A stretch of 13,886 nt of DNA from contig CAYQAJ010000132.1 in the NCBI GenBank assembly GCA_964415245.1, forward strand, positions 1 to 13,886, given 5' to 3'. The translations under genes were made by a program, and so were the position numbers. Under the pieces are notes generated by a model. It had not been told where the DNA came from. It did not search any database and was given only the letters and a program-made list of their open reading frames with translations. This DNA is from CAYQAJ01 sp964415245 (lineage in GTDB: Bacteria > Planctomycetota > Planctomycetia > Pirellulales > Pirellulaceae). This document shows positions 13,574 to 13,886 of the stretch, piece after piece. How positions within the stretch are numbered: the first letter of the stretch is position 1; the number at the start of each line of letters is the position of its first letter.

Positions 13574-13886
13574 GACGTACCCCGGCTGTGGCGAGAATGT
13601 GGAACAGCGCTTCCGTTCATCGGCCGATAAAGTCGCGACGGTTTAGAAGAGTTTTCCGCCTTTCCTAGTTGGGCAAAGCGGGGGCGATGCGGCGGTTTTG
13701 GTTGCCATGTCCGATGGGTGAATCTGGGGAACATGGATTGGCGGCGTGTTGCCGCCACACCGATTGCTGGAATACCATGAATCGCACGGTGTACCCGGTT
13801 GTTCACCGCGATGTTCGTTCGCCATAGCCCCGCTTGTTCTTACCCACATTTTTTGGCGCCGGACATCAGTGTTGCGCCGCGCACGA
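13574..13886. other. Gene-poor 313-bp region upstream of the surface-protein gene
   Basis: No gene I can support. Short open frames here are low-complexity antisense readings. The region should hold the promoter of the minus-strand gene at 13573. One perfect hairpin is visible, TGGCGGC-GTGTT-GCCGCCA at 13739-13757. A run of six T at 13850-13855 has no stem in front of it. No clear -10/-35 pair is seen. Confidence -1.

Noticed and set aside
13643..13849. Short minus-strand open frame upstream of the surface-protein gene
   Set aside because: 68 codons, no start context, no recognisable segment; most likely leader DNA.

Overview
The window looks like a piece of a planctomycete chromosome, most probably from the Pirellulales or a close relative. 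The reasons are the high G+C, the one-gene-at-a-time layout with frequent strand switches, several secreted or membrane proteins of planctomycete type, a bacterial copy of the furan synthase MfnB (tetrahydromethanopterin/methanofuran-type C1 metabolism), and intergenic DNA full of degenerate short repeats. The assignment rests on recognition, not on a search.

Left part (1-2952): glpD followed by glpK on the minus strand, a glycerol catabolism pair (glycerol kinase, cut by the window edge, and glycerol-3-phosphate dehydrogenase). The whole 107-bp gap between them is filled by a 115-bp nested palindrome that contains the glpD stop codon and directly abuts the glpK start codon. GlpD carries a low-complexity insert whose DNA has a four-run G tract. 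A doubtful small membrane ORF lies just upstream of glpD.

Middle part (2951-6682): a secreted protein built from STN/secretin-N-like modules without a secretin barrel (+); convergent with it, a single-domain CheY-like receiver with Asn at the phosphoacceptor site (-); a polyhydroxyalkanoic-acid-system small protein (-); divergent from that, a membrane-anchored protein of unknown function (+); and a 68-aa protein (-).

Right-middle part (6872-8235): a translationally coupled minus-strand pair, a two-helix membrane protein overlapping mfnB by ATGA, with a strong Shine-Dalgarno site for mfnB.

Right part (8236-13886): a 354-bp repeat-rich gap with a 30-bp imperfect inverted repeat; ribonuclease D (+) with Glu in place of the Exo II Asp and a C-terminal tail made of a 9-bp repeat; a secreted SMP-30/gluconolactonase-like protein, possibly a lipoprotein (+); and, convergent, a 782-aa exported protein with a linker containing seven octapeptide repeats and four DUF11/CARDB-like beta domains (-). 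The last 313 bases hold no gene I can support.

I see no rRNA, tRNA, CRISPR array, phage genes or transposase gene. The most unusual signals are the glpD-glpK nested palindrome, the receiver with Asn at the phosphorylation site, the exact minisatellite in the surface protein, and the coupling of mfnB to a membrane protein.
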